A DNA stretch of 35,027 bases from Fibrobacter sp. (GTDB lineage: Bacteria; Fibrobacterota; Fibrobacteria; Fibrobacterales; Fibrobacteraceae), in NCBI GenBank assembly GCA_017412605.1, contig JAFPWY010000002.1, positions 1-35,027 on the forward strand. Direction: 5' to 3'. Position numbers and translations under genes: made by a program. This document shows positions 24,596 through 32,137 of the stretch, piece by piece. The notes under the pieces were generated by a model. It worked only from the letters and a program-made list of their open reading frames with translations. It did no database searches and was not told the origin of the DNA. Position 1 is the first letter of the stretch. Every line of letters starts with the position of its first letter.

Positions 24596-24853
24596 CTATA
24601 GTTTTCCGAGATCGCGAAGCATCTTCTCGTACTTGTCAGCACGAGCTTTTTCTGCATCAGCCTGCTTTTGGATTTCGTCAGCACGAGCTTCTGCTGCATT
24701 TGCACGCTGGCGTTCCTGGTCTACGGCGATGTCGATTTCCTGTTGCCAAGTCATATAGCGCTTCCTCGTTTCGTTGTCCGTCTGGTACCACTTCACCAAC
24801 CGATCGATGTTTTCGGTTTCCGGAGAGATTGAATTCCTGCGAGAATGGATTTT
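24596..24853 (-). pseudogene. 3' fragment of an Rpn-type (PD-(D/E)XK) nuclease/transposase gene
   Basis: The minus strand reads SISPETENIDRLVKWYQ after an in-frame TAA at 24854-24856, then continues as EIDIAVDQERQRANAAEARAD to a TAG at 24596. This coiled-coil EARADE/KARADK tail resembles the C-terminus of Rpn family recombination-promoting nucleases, common in gut bacteria. The catalytic N-terminal part is absent. A short frame from 24799 exists but lacks a nuclease domain. It is probably a relic left by rearrangement between ddh and dut. Confidence 0.6.
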
Positions 24854-24867
24854 TTACAAAGGGAACG

Positions 24868-25302
24868 CTAAATCCCTGTGCTACCGAAGCCGCCGCGGTC
24901 GGAGCCTTCGAGCGGGCCTTCTTCGAAGGTGAGCGTCGGCTGGATTTCCATGATGCGGAACTGCGCGATGCGGCTCCCCTTCTCGATGGTCACGTCGCGG
25001 GTGGCGTAAACGGGCATTTTCCACCAGTCGTTCGCGCCGCAGTAGCTCGAATCCACCACGCCCACGGAATTTGCCTGTAAAATGCCAAAGTTCTTGAACG
25101 TGGAACTGCGCGGGGCGATATGCGCCTCGTAACCTTCGGGCAACTTCATTGCAACGCCCAAATGAATCAGGCGGAACTCCCCCGCCTTGAGCGTCACAGT
25201 CTCCGCCGCGGCGAGGTCGATCCAGTCGGACTTGCCGCCGATGTAAGTGAGTTTCGGGATGGAATCGTCGAGATACTGAATTTTAATCGTCTTTGTGGTC
25301 AT
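24868..25302 (-). CDS. dut: dUTP diphosphatase
   Basis: The protein has 144 residues, typical for a trimeric dUTPase. Motifs in order: LAAAETVTLKAGE region, PRSS (64-67) with TFKNFGI, GVVDSSYCGAND (81-92) for uracil binding, RIAQFRI (111-117), and the flexible tail RGGFGSTG (136-143). It hydrolyses dUTP to dUMP, keeping uracil out of DNA and feeding dTMP synthesis. All catalytic elements are present. The Shine-Dalgarno is weak (AGGG). Confidence 0.95.
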   Translation of the reverse strand: MTTKTIKIQYLDDSIPKLTYIGGKSDWIDLAAAETVTLKAGEFRLIHLGVAMKLPEGYEAHIAPRSSTFKNFGILQANSVGVVDSSYCGANDWWKMPVYATRDVTIEKGSRIAQFRIMEIQPTLTFEEGPLEGSDRGGFGSTGI

Positions 25303-25356
25303 AGAGCCCTACCGAGTTCCCGGCATGAACATATCAAATTTCTAATACCAGGCTTG

Positions 25357-25890
25357 TTACAAATTAATAATCATGCTGCCACCGGAAGCGCCACTTCCGC
25401 TGCAGGGCGGCATCACCGTTTTCACTAGAGTAGAACCTTCACATTTGTAAAATGTCCCAGAATCAAAATCATACATCGTCATACTATTCGGACAATTGAA
25501 ACTAATACTTTCGATACTGGTAAGCGTAATGGATGCCATACCATCTCTATAGCACTGTTCGGCAGATTCAACCTCCTGCTCGCTGGAGGATTCAGCGCTA
25601 CTCGAAGATTCTTCGGTTGATTCAGCGGCCTGAACGCTAGACGATTCAACACTGCTCGAAGACTCTCCAGCAGGCTCGGCCCCCTGAACGCCAGAGGACG
25701 ACGAGGTTTGCGAATCATCCGAAATGACCGAACTGCTGCTCGTGTTCCCCGGTTCATCGGCCGGAGCGGAACTGCTACTGTCGTCACCGCACCCCGTAAA
25801 CATCGCCGCACCGCATAAAACAGCTATTGCGATAAAAGCCGTATAAGAAAACTTTGCTTTGCACATAGAAAAGTATATACTCCGTTTCAT
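25357..25890 (-). CDS. Poly-Ser lipoprotein of unknown function
   Basis: The protein has 177 residues from ATG 25890; an alternative start at 25866 (MCKAKFSY) leaves the signal intact. The lipobox is FTGC (Cys34). Residues about 37-115 are Ser-rich with imperfect repeats built from ESSSS, SVQAAES and EEV. The C-terminal 60 residues hold a small cysteine-containing domain (CYRDGM, FNCPNS, YKCEGS, PPCSGS). This is the Fibrobacter surface-lipoprotein design; function is not recognised. A longer frame to 26052 covers a heptamer array and is not coding. Confidence 0.75.
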   Translation of the reverse strand: MKRSIYFSMCKAKFSYTAFIAIAVLCGAAMFTGCGDDSSSSAPADEPGNTSSSSVISDDSQTSSSSGVQGAEPAGESSSSVESSSVQAAESTEESSSSAESSSEQEVESAEQCYRDGMASITLTSIESISFNCPNSMTMYDFDSGTFYKCEGSTLVKTVMPPCSGSGASGGSMIINL

Positions 25891-25930
25891 ATCTATAGAA
25901 TCTATATTAAAAAATAAAAAAACATAGCCC

Positions 25931-25979
25931 GAACTAGAACCTCGTGCCCCGAGGCTCGCGCCTCGAACCTCGCACCTCA
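25931..25979. repeat. Seven in-phase heptamers, CCTCG type
   Basis: Units on the plus strand are gaactag, aacctcg, tgccccg, aggctcg, cgcctcg, aacctcg and cacctca, with no gaps. The period is the same 7 bp as at 8136 and 16340, but the core differs. It lies between divergent genes. Confidence 0.8.
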
Positions 25980-26065
25980 TTCTTTTTACACAACGCAACA
26001 CTCTGTTTCTTGTTTTTGCACGATACCATAGGTATATTTGAACCGTAAACAAAAAAGGAGTTTAA

Positions 26066-26512
26066 ATGCAGACCTACGAAATCCTCAAGAGCATCCGCGA
26101 AAAGCACAACCTCACCCAAGACCAGATGGCCGAACGCATCGGCGTAACCCGACAGGCCGTGAGCCGCTGGGAAACCGGCGAGACGCAGCCGAACACCGAA
26201 ATGCTCAAAGTCCTGTCAAAAGAATTCAATGTTTCCATAAACACGCTGCTCGGTGCCCCGCGCCAGCTCTTTTGCCAATGCTGCGGCATGCCCCTCGGTG
26301 ACGACGCAATCATCAGCCGCGAAGTCGACGGGAACTTCAACGAGGATTACTGCAAGTGGTGCTATGTAGACGGCAAGTTCACCTACACAAGCAAGGACAC
26401 CCTACTGGACTTTCTGCTTTCGCACATGCCTAACCCCGAAAACACTCCGGATGCAGAAAGGCGCAAGTTCTTCGACTCGCACCTTTCACAGTTAAAGCAC
26501 TGGAAAACGTAA
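26066..26512 (+). CDS. XRE-family regulator with zinc-ribbon domain
   Basis: The protein has 148 residues. An HTH_3 domain (about 6-60) has LTQDQMAERIGVTRQAVSRWETG. A zinc-ribbon follows: Cys70, Cys72, Cys73, then Cys96 and Cys99 (CCGMPL, DYCKWCY), and a helical end (FTYTSKDTLLDFLL). AAGGAG stands 5-8 bp ahead of the ATG. Proteins of this make-up occur as regulators in gut bacteria, but the ligand and targets are unknown. Its stop abuts that of the convergent trmJ gene (TAATTA). Confidence 0.85.
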   Translation: MQTYEILKSIREKHNLTQDQMAERIGVTRQAVSRWETGETQPNTEMLKVLSKEFNVSINTLLGAPRQLFCQCCGMPLGDDAIISREVDGNFNEDYCKWCYVDGKFTYTSKDTLLDFLLSHMPNPENTPDAERRKFFDSHLSQLKHWKT

Positions 26513-27313
26513 TTACCGGGATTCGGACGCGGAATCAGCCGATTCCGCAGCCTGCGCCGCCTCAACAGCCTTAGCGGCCCTGTCGGCAGCCTGCTCCAAG
26601 CGAGCGGGCTTTTTTGCAAGGTTACGGATGAGCCCGAACAACGCCGAAAGTTCGTTGCGCGTGGGATGCAGGCGCTGCAAAAGCGTATTCAAGAAGTTGT
26701 CGCGCCAGGACTGGTCGTGATACTGGCCCGTCAGATAGCGATCGAGGAACTTCTTGAAGCTATCGATCTGGTCGATGGTCGCCGGGGCCGTTTCGCAGGC
26801 ACCCTTGGTCCCGCGCTTCGCGCGTCCTTCTCCGTTCGCAAGCGCACCGCTGCGGCAAAGTTCGTAAAGTCCCACAGTCACCGCCTGCGCCAAATTGAGG
26901 CTCATGAGGCCCGGTACCGGGATTTCGCACTGGTACGTGCAGGCATTCACCTCTTCGGTCTCGAGCCCGCAGGATTCACGGCCAAACACAAGCGCAATCG
27001 TTCCGTTTTCGGGCAGGAGTTCCGCAAGCCCAGGCATCATCGTGTGCTTGATGGCGGACCCGTAAATGCGGCGGCTGAACGCGACGGCACAAGCGCAATC
27101 GCCGATGGCTTCCTCGAACTTGTGAACGATGGTCGCCTTGTCCAAAACCTCGTGGCTGTTCGGTGCCGTATGGTAGGAATTCTCGATGACCTTGTCGCGC
27201 CTCGGGTAGACAATATACAGCTCGTCAAGGGCGTAGCAGTGCATGGCGCGGGCAACAAACCCCACATTGTGCGGGTGTTCGGGTTCAACAAGTACAACTC
27301 TGAATTTTCGCAT
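26513..27313 (-). CDS. trmJ: TrmJ-type tRNA 2'-O-methyltransferase (SpoU/TrmH superfamily)
   Basis: The protein has 266 residues. The SPOUT fold is shown by RVVLVEPEHPHNVGFVARAM (motif 1, Asn16), LVFGRESCGL (108-117, motif 2) and IPVPGLMSLNLAQAV (131-145, motif 3). TrmJ methylates the ribose of nucleotide 32 in tRNAs. The C-terminal helical part (about 180-240) fits TrmJ, and an Ala-rich tail ends the protein. The LptE-like gene lies 37 bp upstream on the same strand. Specificity between C32/U32 and other sites cannot be decided here. Confidence 0.9.
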   Translation of the reverse strand: MRKFRVVLVEPEHPHNVGFVARAMHCYALDELYIVYPRRDKVIENSYHTAPNSHEVLDKATIVHKFEEAIGDCACAVAFSRRIYGSAIKHTMMPGLAELLPENGTIALVFGRESCGLETEEVNACTYQCEIPVPGLMSLNLAQAVTVGLYELCRSGALANGEGRAKRGTKGACETAPATIDQIDSFKKFLDRYLTGQYHDQSWRDNFLNTLLQRLHPTRNELSALFGLIRNLAKKPARLEQAADRAAKAVEAAQAAESADSASESR

Positions 27314-27350
27314 ATTTCAAACAGATTCAATTAACAAAAGCGGGCCCGCA

Positions 27351-27863
27351 TTACCACTTGGCCAGGGCGTTGGCGATAATCAGGTCCTGCAGTTTCTCGA
27401 TGGCGCGGGCCTGGCCGTGACGATCTTCAGACTCGTTTTTCTGGATATCGTAGGTGCCGTCCGCCGAAAGCGAATTGCTTTCGTAAATGATGCGTTCCTT
27501 GACATTGTCGAAGAACTTCACACTCACACGGATGGTCACACGGTAGGTTTCCACGTCGCTGTTGCTGTTGTAGTTCTCGGGCTTGTTCGTATAGCTGAGG
27601 AGAGTAATCTGGAAATCGGCGTTGGCCTCCTCGTTCACAAGGCGCACGCCGCCCGCGTTCTTCTTGAACATGTCCACGATGGCCGTGTGGATATTGTTCG
27701 CAAGCACAGGGTCCAGGGTCTTGTCCTCGACCTCGTGTATCTGGACAGTCTTGATATGGCTCGGGAGCGTCGAAGCCGTAAAGCTGTAACAGCCAGCCAA
27801 AAGGCACGCGGCAAGCGCTACAGCGAAGAAATACAGTAATCGAGACACATTCCTGGAAAACAT
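27351..27863 (-). CDS. lptE: LptE-like LPS-assembly lipoprotein
   Basis: The protein has 170 residues. The signal peptide ends in lipobox LAGC (Cys25) and the mature protein opens YSFTASTLPSHIKTVQIHEVEDKT, the recognisable start of LptE family proteins. VNEEANADFQITLLSY and the repeated strand/helix pattern fit its small alpha/beta fold. LptE plugs the LptD barrel that inserts lipopolysaccharide in the outer membrane. LptD is not in the window. It sits upstream of trmJ and may share its transcript. Confidence 0.82.
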   Translation of the reverse strand: MFSRNVSRLLYFFAVALAACLLAGCYSFTASTLPSHIKTVQIHEVEDKTLDPVLANNIHTAIVDMFKKNAGGVRLVNEEANADFQITLLSYTNKPENYNSNSDVETYRVTIRVSVKFFDNVKERIIYESNSLSADGTYDIQKNESEDRHGQARAIEKLQDLIIANALAKW

Positions 27864-27897
27864 ATCGCAAATTTAAAAAAAATGGAGAATAAAAAAA

Positions 27898-27917
27898 GCA
27901 CTCCCCGCAGAGAGTGC
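27898..27917 (-). terminator. Terminator of the CE1-like esterase gene
   Basis: GCACTC (27898-27903) pairs with GAGTGC (27912-27917). On the minus strand TTTTTTT follows. It lies 27 bp past the esterase stop. Confidence 0.75.
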
Positions 27918-27943
27918 CTTTAATGTTACAATTCCGTTAGATC

Positions 27944-29257
27944 TTAGAGCGAGGTCTTGAACGTCCTGGTGCCGACCTTCACGATGTACACGCCCTTGGC
28001 TCCGGTGTAGACCTTCTGCACGCCAGAAGTACCGCGGGTGGTGCGGACGACATGGCCGAGGCTGTTGAACACGGTAATCGTCTTGCCCTGGGCATTGGAG
28101 ACCATGATGCAGTTGTCAGAGGACTTGTAGACGGAGACCAAACGCAGGCTCGGATCTTCGGGCAAGGCATTCGCGAAGGCGTTCATGCTGGAAGAAGAAC
28201 CAACTCCGAGACCGCCGCCAATGGAAGAAGACGAACCGGCAACAACGTCAGCACCGCCGAAAACGCTGGAAGAAGACCCAGTTGCAGGACCCCAGGGGGA
28301 TTGAGTGCCGCCAGAAGAGGAGGACCTGTGACCGAAGCCGAAGCCCCTGCTGGAAGAAGACTGTCCCGGGCCTACACCTGTACCACTGCTGGAAGACTTA
28401 GCCACTTCTGCCGAGGAGGCGGGGGCGGCGGAAGAGGATTCCGGCGTGGTCTCGCCAATCTTTCCGTCCACGGTCCATTCCTTCACGAAGTTCCAGATAT
28501 CGGAAACGTCAGCCTTGGAGGGGCTGTGGCCACGGCCAGGGAGCTTCAGGTGCTTGATATAGACGCCCTTGTCGCAGGGACCCCAAGTGTACATCGTGGC
28601 ACCATTGTTTTCCGCATTGGGATAGTTGTTCTGAACTTCAGCCTCAGACGGGCAATGGAACTGGTCACGGTAATTCTTGATGAAGCCTTCGACATTGTTA
28701 TAAGGCAAAACGTCGTCGTTGGTTCCATGAGGATGGATGATAGGAACAGGACGCTGCGCCTTCGAAGCTCCGAACACATTCGTACCGGAAGTAGGTGCAA
28801 AGGCAGCGATCTTGTCCGCAATCTTGCTCATGGCACCATAAGTGAACATGCCGCCCATCGAGAAGCCCGAAAGATATACACGCTTCTTATCGATCTTGTA
28901 GTCCGTATACATCTGGTCAATAATTTCGACCATCCACTTGGTATCCTTGTCGCCTTGGACATCCCAGGTATTGTAACCCGAGCCACCTCTCGGGTAGACA
29001 ACGACAAAGCCCGCCGTATCGGCGACCGCTTCCCAGTGGGTATTGGACTGCTGGTAGTTCGGATCCTGGTCCATGCCGTGGCACGAAATGAGCAACGGGC
29101 TATTTTCCTTAAGGCCAGACGGGGCGTAGACGTGGATCTCTCGGCCCGAAACGGACTTTTTCTGGTAATCGTTCAGCGACTTTCCGCCGCCACCACCGCC
29201 GCCCCATTGTGCGAAGGAAAACGTTGCCGCGATTAGAACCGGTAAAAGGTATTTCAT
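27944..29257 (-). CDS. Secreted CE1/LpqC-type feruloyl or acetylxylan esterase with poly-Ser linker and sorting-like tail
   Basis: The protein has 437 residues. The signal is residues 1-16 with a Gly7 stretch just after. The alpha/beta-hydrolase domain is about 28-260: CHGMDQ for the oxyanion region, nucleophile GFSMGG (Ser132), acid HGTNDDVLPY (Asp180 or Asp181) and GRGHSP (His243). A linker (about 265-365) alternates SSSS blocks with Gly-rich words. Residues about 370-437 (TVFNSLGHVV, KGVYIVKVG) resemble the tail of other secreted proteins here. The fold is shared by feruloyl esterases, acetylxylan esterases and PHB depolymerases; in this setting plant cell-wall ester cleavage is most likely. 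Some polar substrate may differ. Confidence 0.87.
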   Translation of the reverse strand: MKYLLPVLIAATFSFAQWGGGGGGGKSLNDYQKKSVSGREIHVYAPSGLKENSPLLISCHGMDQDPNYQQSNTHWEAVADTAGFVVVYPRGGSGYNTWDVQGDKDTKWMVEIIDQMYTDYKIDKKRVYLSGFSMGGMFTYGAMSKIADKIAAFAPTSGTNVFGASKAQRPVPIIHPHGTNDDVLPYNNVEGFIKNYRDQFHCPSEAEVQNNYPNAENNGATMYTWGPCDKGVYIKHLKLPGRGHSPSKADVSDIWNFVKEWTVDGKIGETTPESSSAAPASSAEVAKSSSSGTGVGPGQSSSSRGFGFGHRSSSSGGTQSPWGPATGSSSSVFGGADVVAGSSSSIGGGLGVGSSSSMNAFANALPEDPSLRLVSVYKSSDNCIMVSNAQGKTITVFNSLGHVVRTTRGTSGVQKVYTGAKGVYIVKVGTRTFKTSL

Positions 29258-29452
29258 TTTTTTGTCTCCCTGGGTAACCCCATTATATGGATTTTTATAG
29301 TATCCGAACTTAATATATATCCAAAAAACGAGGCTTCGACAGGGCTAAAACAAATAGCGGTGTAAAGACATACAACAGACAAATTTTCTGATTTTTCAAC
29401 AAAAATAAAGGAAAAAGAAGTTTTTTTTCTTATTTTTTACAAAGGGGGTTTT

Positions 29453-31978
29453 ATGAATTTCAGATTGATTGGCACGGTGCTCCTCCTTGCGAGCTTTTCT
29501 TTCGCCGCTTATTCCGGCACACCCAAAACACCGTCAAAAGTTGACGGATGCTACCAGATCGGCTCCGCCGAAGAACTTTACGGATTTGCCGAGCTGGTAA
29601 ACGACACGACTAGCGGATTCACCCAAGATTCCGAGACCTGCGTCAAACTGACTGCAGACATTGTCGTCAACGAAAAAGTCCTTATTGGCGATTCACTAAA
29701 CAAAAACGATTCTCTTATTCCCTGGATTCCCATCAACGTTTTCTACGGCACATTTGACGGTCAAGGGCACACAATTTCGGGCTTATATGGCACAAGCCTA
29801 TCTTACGACATGGGATTTTTTATAGCATTAGTCTCAGCCACCATCAAAAACCTGAACATCGTAGACTCCTATTTTCAAAATTCGGATGGATTAGGTTATC
29901 TAGGATCCATTACCGCAGAAGGGAGAAACATCAGCATTGAAAACTGTAGCATTCAGATGACACTTACGGGAAAAAGTTATGTAGGTGGGTTTGTCGGCCT
30001 CGTAACGCAGGGTTTGAACATCCAAAATTCATCTCATTCAGGGAAAATAACGTCCTTCGATAAAACTAGTAATTCAGCCACTCTCGGTGGTTTAGTCGGC
30101 TATTTTCATACCGGAAAAGCATTCATCAAGAATTCATACCATGTTGGAAAAATTGATAACACCTTTAGTTCAGGAGGTCTATTTGCTGTCACAGGAGATG
30201 CAACACAAATTAAAACCATAGACAACACAGTCATCCACATCGAAAACTCTTTTGTCATTGGGAAAGAAAATCTAGTTAACAAGATAGGAGACAGAAGCGA
30301 ATTTCACATCACAAACTCATTTTACCAATCAAGCCATTCATCCGACACGGCAAAAACCGAGGCCGAGTTCAAAGACGGAACAGTGGCCTTGGCTTTGCAT
30401 TATGGAAAAGATGGAGATGTATGGGGACAAAAAATCGGAACAGAAGCTCATCCTACACTATCATCGTCCATCACGAATGTTCCCAGTTCTATAAAGATAT
30501 CCAATATCAAATTTCACACCTACGATGGCGACACGACCTCTTATCGCAGCCAATACGTAGAAGGAATCTCAACCACACTACCATCCCCCCTTCGCAAGAA
30601 CTACATTTTTGAAGGATGGTATACCAACGCCCAATTTACCGACAGTGCCGTAACGGCAATTTCATCTGCGGACACAGGGAACTTGGACCTTTACGCTCGC
30701 TGGCTCGCCATGCCAAACTTGATAAACGGTTGCTATGAAATAGCCAACAAAGACGACCTTTACTTTTTTGCAGCCATTGTAAATGGATCTTTCGGCATGG
30801 ATCAGGAACTAGATGCATGTGGAAAACTTACGGCAGACATCGTTTGGAATGAAAAAATTGACAAGGATGCCGCAAAGCGTTGGACTCCAATCGATGATTT
30901 TCAAGGCACCTTAGATGGGCAAGGACATAAAATATCAGGCATATACATAACTGGAAGTTATCTCTATAATGACATGGCTTTTATAAAAAGACTTTACGGG
31001 AAATCAGAAGAATCTCCTGCATCCATTAAAAATCTTGGATTTGAAAACATCTATAACGATGCTTGCGCCCGCATAGGAGGAATCGCCAGTAATATCAGAG
31101 GCCATGTAAATTTCGAAAACATCTATGTGACAGGCACGGTATACACAAATTGCCATGAATCAGGGATTATTGCTCAGAAAGTTGGAGGATCCTCCAAAAT
31201 ATCGATAACGAATTCCTACTTTGTCTCTATCCTGCGCGAAGGAATGAGCCCCGGTTACAATCCACCCCTGATTAATTCTATCCCCGGAAATAGCGAACTT
31301 TCCATAACGAATTCTTTCTTTTATTCTCCCAACAGAGGAGCAGCATTTCTCAATTCGAACAATGGAGTAGAAGTAATAAATGGAAAAATAAATTCAACAA
31401 TCTTCTACATATCTGATTCCTTGTACGTAGATACAACAAAAGTTTCTGTAATCAAGGCCGACTCGGCCCAATTCGCCAACGGAACGATTGCCAAGGCCTT
31501 GCACGACTACAACGAGAACGGAATCGACGGTTCCATCTGGGGACAACGAGTCGGTATTGACCTCTATCCCGTCCACACCGGAAAAATCGACACCGTGAAA
31601 ATAACCTCTTCATCCAGTTCAAAAACGACATCCTCCAGTACTTCTCCCAAATCATCTTCTTCCGCATCATCCAGCTCCAAAGCGAAATCCAGTTCCTCCG
31701 GAAAATCGTCATCTTCGAAGGCAAAGAGCTCCAGTTCAAAGAAAACATCCATTTTATCTGCAATTCCTGTGCAAGAAACTGCAAAAGTCTATTCTCAGGG
31801 CAGAAACATCTTTGTTGAACAGTATAACGGCCTCGTTACCATATTTGATTTAAACGGCAACCTGGTCCGCGACGCCTACTCAAATGGCCATACGGAAATC
31901 CGTTTGCAACGGGCCGGGACCTATATCGTTAAAATCGGAGCGAAATCCCGCCGCATTTCCCTAACCACCGACCACTAA
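29453..31978 (+). CDS. Large GLUG-repeat surface protein with internal duplication and sorting-like tail
   Basis: The protein has 841 residues. A signal peptide (1-18) follows GGGGG 4 bp before the ATG. Two homologous halves both open with a GCY(Q/E)I and KLTADIV block and FDGQGHTISG/LDGQGHKISG motifs (about 30-112 and 425-510). Each closes with FKDGTVALALHYGK or FANGTIAKALHDY. GLUG-like strands lie between. An InlB B-repeat-like word (FEGWYTNAQFT) sits at about 385-400. A Ser/Lys-rich linker of about 50 residues precedes the C-terminal tail (TIFDLNGNLV, AGTYIVKIG). GLUG repeats form beta-helices used by adhesins. The DNA is AT-richer than its neighbours. Binding target unknown. Confidence 0.85.
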   Translation: MNFRLIGTVLLLASFSFAAYSGTPKTPSKVDGCYQIGSAEELYGFAELVNDTTSGFTQDSETCVKLTADIVVNEKVLIGDSLNKNDSLIPWIPINVFYGTFDGQGHTISGLYGTSLSYDMGFFIALVSATIKNLNIVDSYFQNSDGLGYLGSITAEGRNISIENCSIQMTLTGKSYVGGFVGLVTQGLNIQNSSHSGKITSFDKTSNSATLGGLVGYFHTGKAFIKNSYHVGKIDNTFSSGGLFAVTGDATQIKTIDNTVIHIENSFVIGKENLVNKIGDRSEFHITNSFYQSSHSSDTAKTEAEFKDGTVALALHYGKDGDVWGQKIGTEAHPTLSSSITNVPSSIKISNIKFHTYDGDTTSYRSQYVEGISTTLPSPLRKNYIFEGWYTNAQFTDSAVTAISSADTGNLDLYARWLAMPNLINGCYEIANKDDLYFFAAIVNGSFGMDQELDACGKLTADIVWNEKIDKDAAKRWTPIDDFQGTLDGQGHKISGIYITGSYLYNDMAFIKRLYGKSEESPASIKNLGFENIYNDACARIGGIASNIRGHVNFENIYVTGTVYTNCHESGIIAQKVGGSSKISITNSYFVSILREGMSPGYNPPLINSIPGNSELSITNSFFYSPNRGAAFLNSNNGVEVINGKINSTIFYISDSLYVDTTKVSVIKADSAQFANGTIAKALHDYNENGIDGSIWGQRVGIDLYPVHTGKIDTVKITSSSSSKTTSSSTSPKSSSSASSSSKAKSSSSGKSSSSKAKSSSSKKTSILSAIPVQETAKVYSQGRNIFVEQYNGLVTIFDLNGNLVRDAYSNGHTEIRLQRAGTYIVKIGAKSRRISLTTDH

Positions 31979-31983
31979 AACCA

Positions 31984-32093
31984 GACGAAAGAACGCGCCT
32001 TTGGCGCTACAGACGAAAGACGAAAGAAAAAAAGCCTCAACATGCATATTTAACAGCAAAATATCTCTCGTCTCTCGCCTTTCGTCTCTCGTC
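31984..32093. repeat. Heptamer arrays in inverted orientation, GACGAAA / TCTCGTC type
   Basis: GACGAAA occurs at 31984, 32012 and 32019 (offsets 28 and 7). TCTCGTC, TCTCGCC, TTTCGTC and TCTCGTC run without gaps from 32066 to 32093. The second set is roughly the reverse complement of the first, so the region can fold back on itself. A small hairpin GCGCC-TTT-GGCGC lies inside. Confidence 0.8.
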
Positions 32094-32137
32094 TTTTCTA
32101 TCTTTACCCGCGTAAAATTTCCTAACCGAGGCATAAC

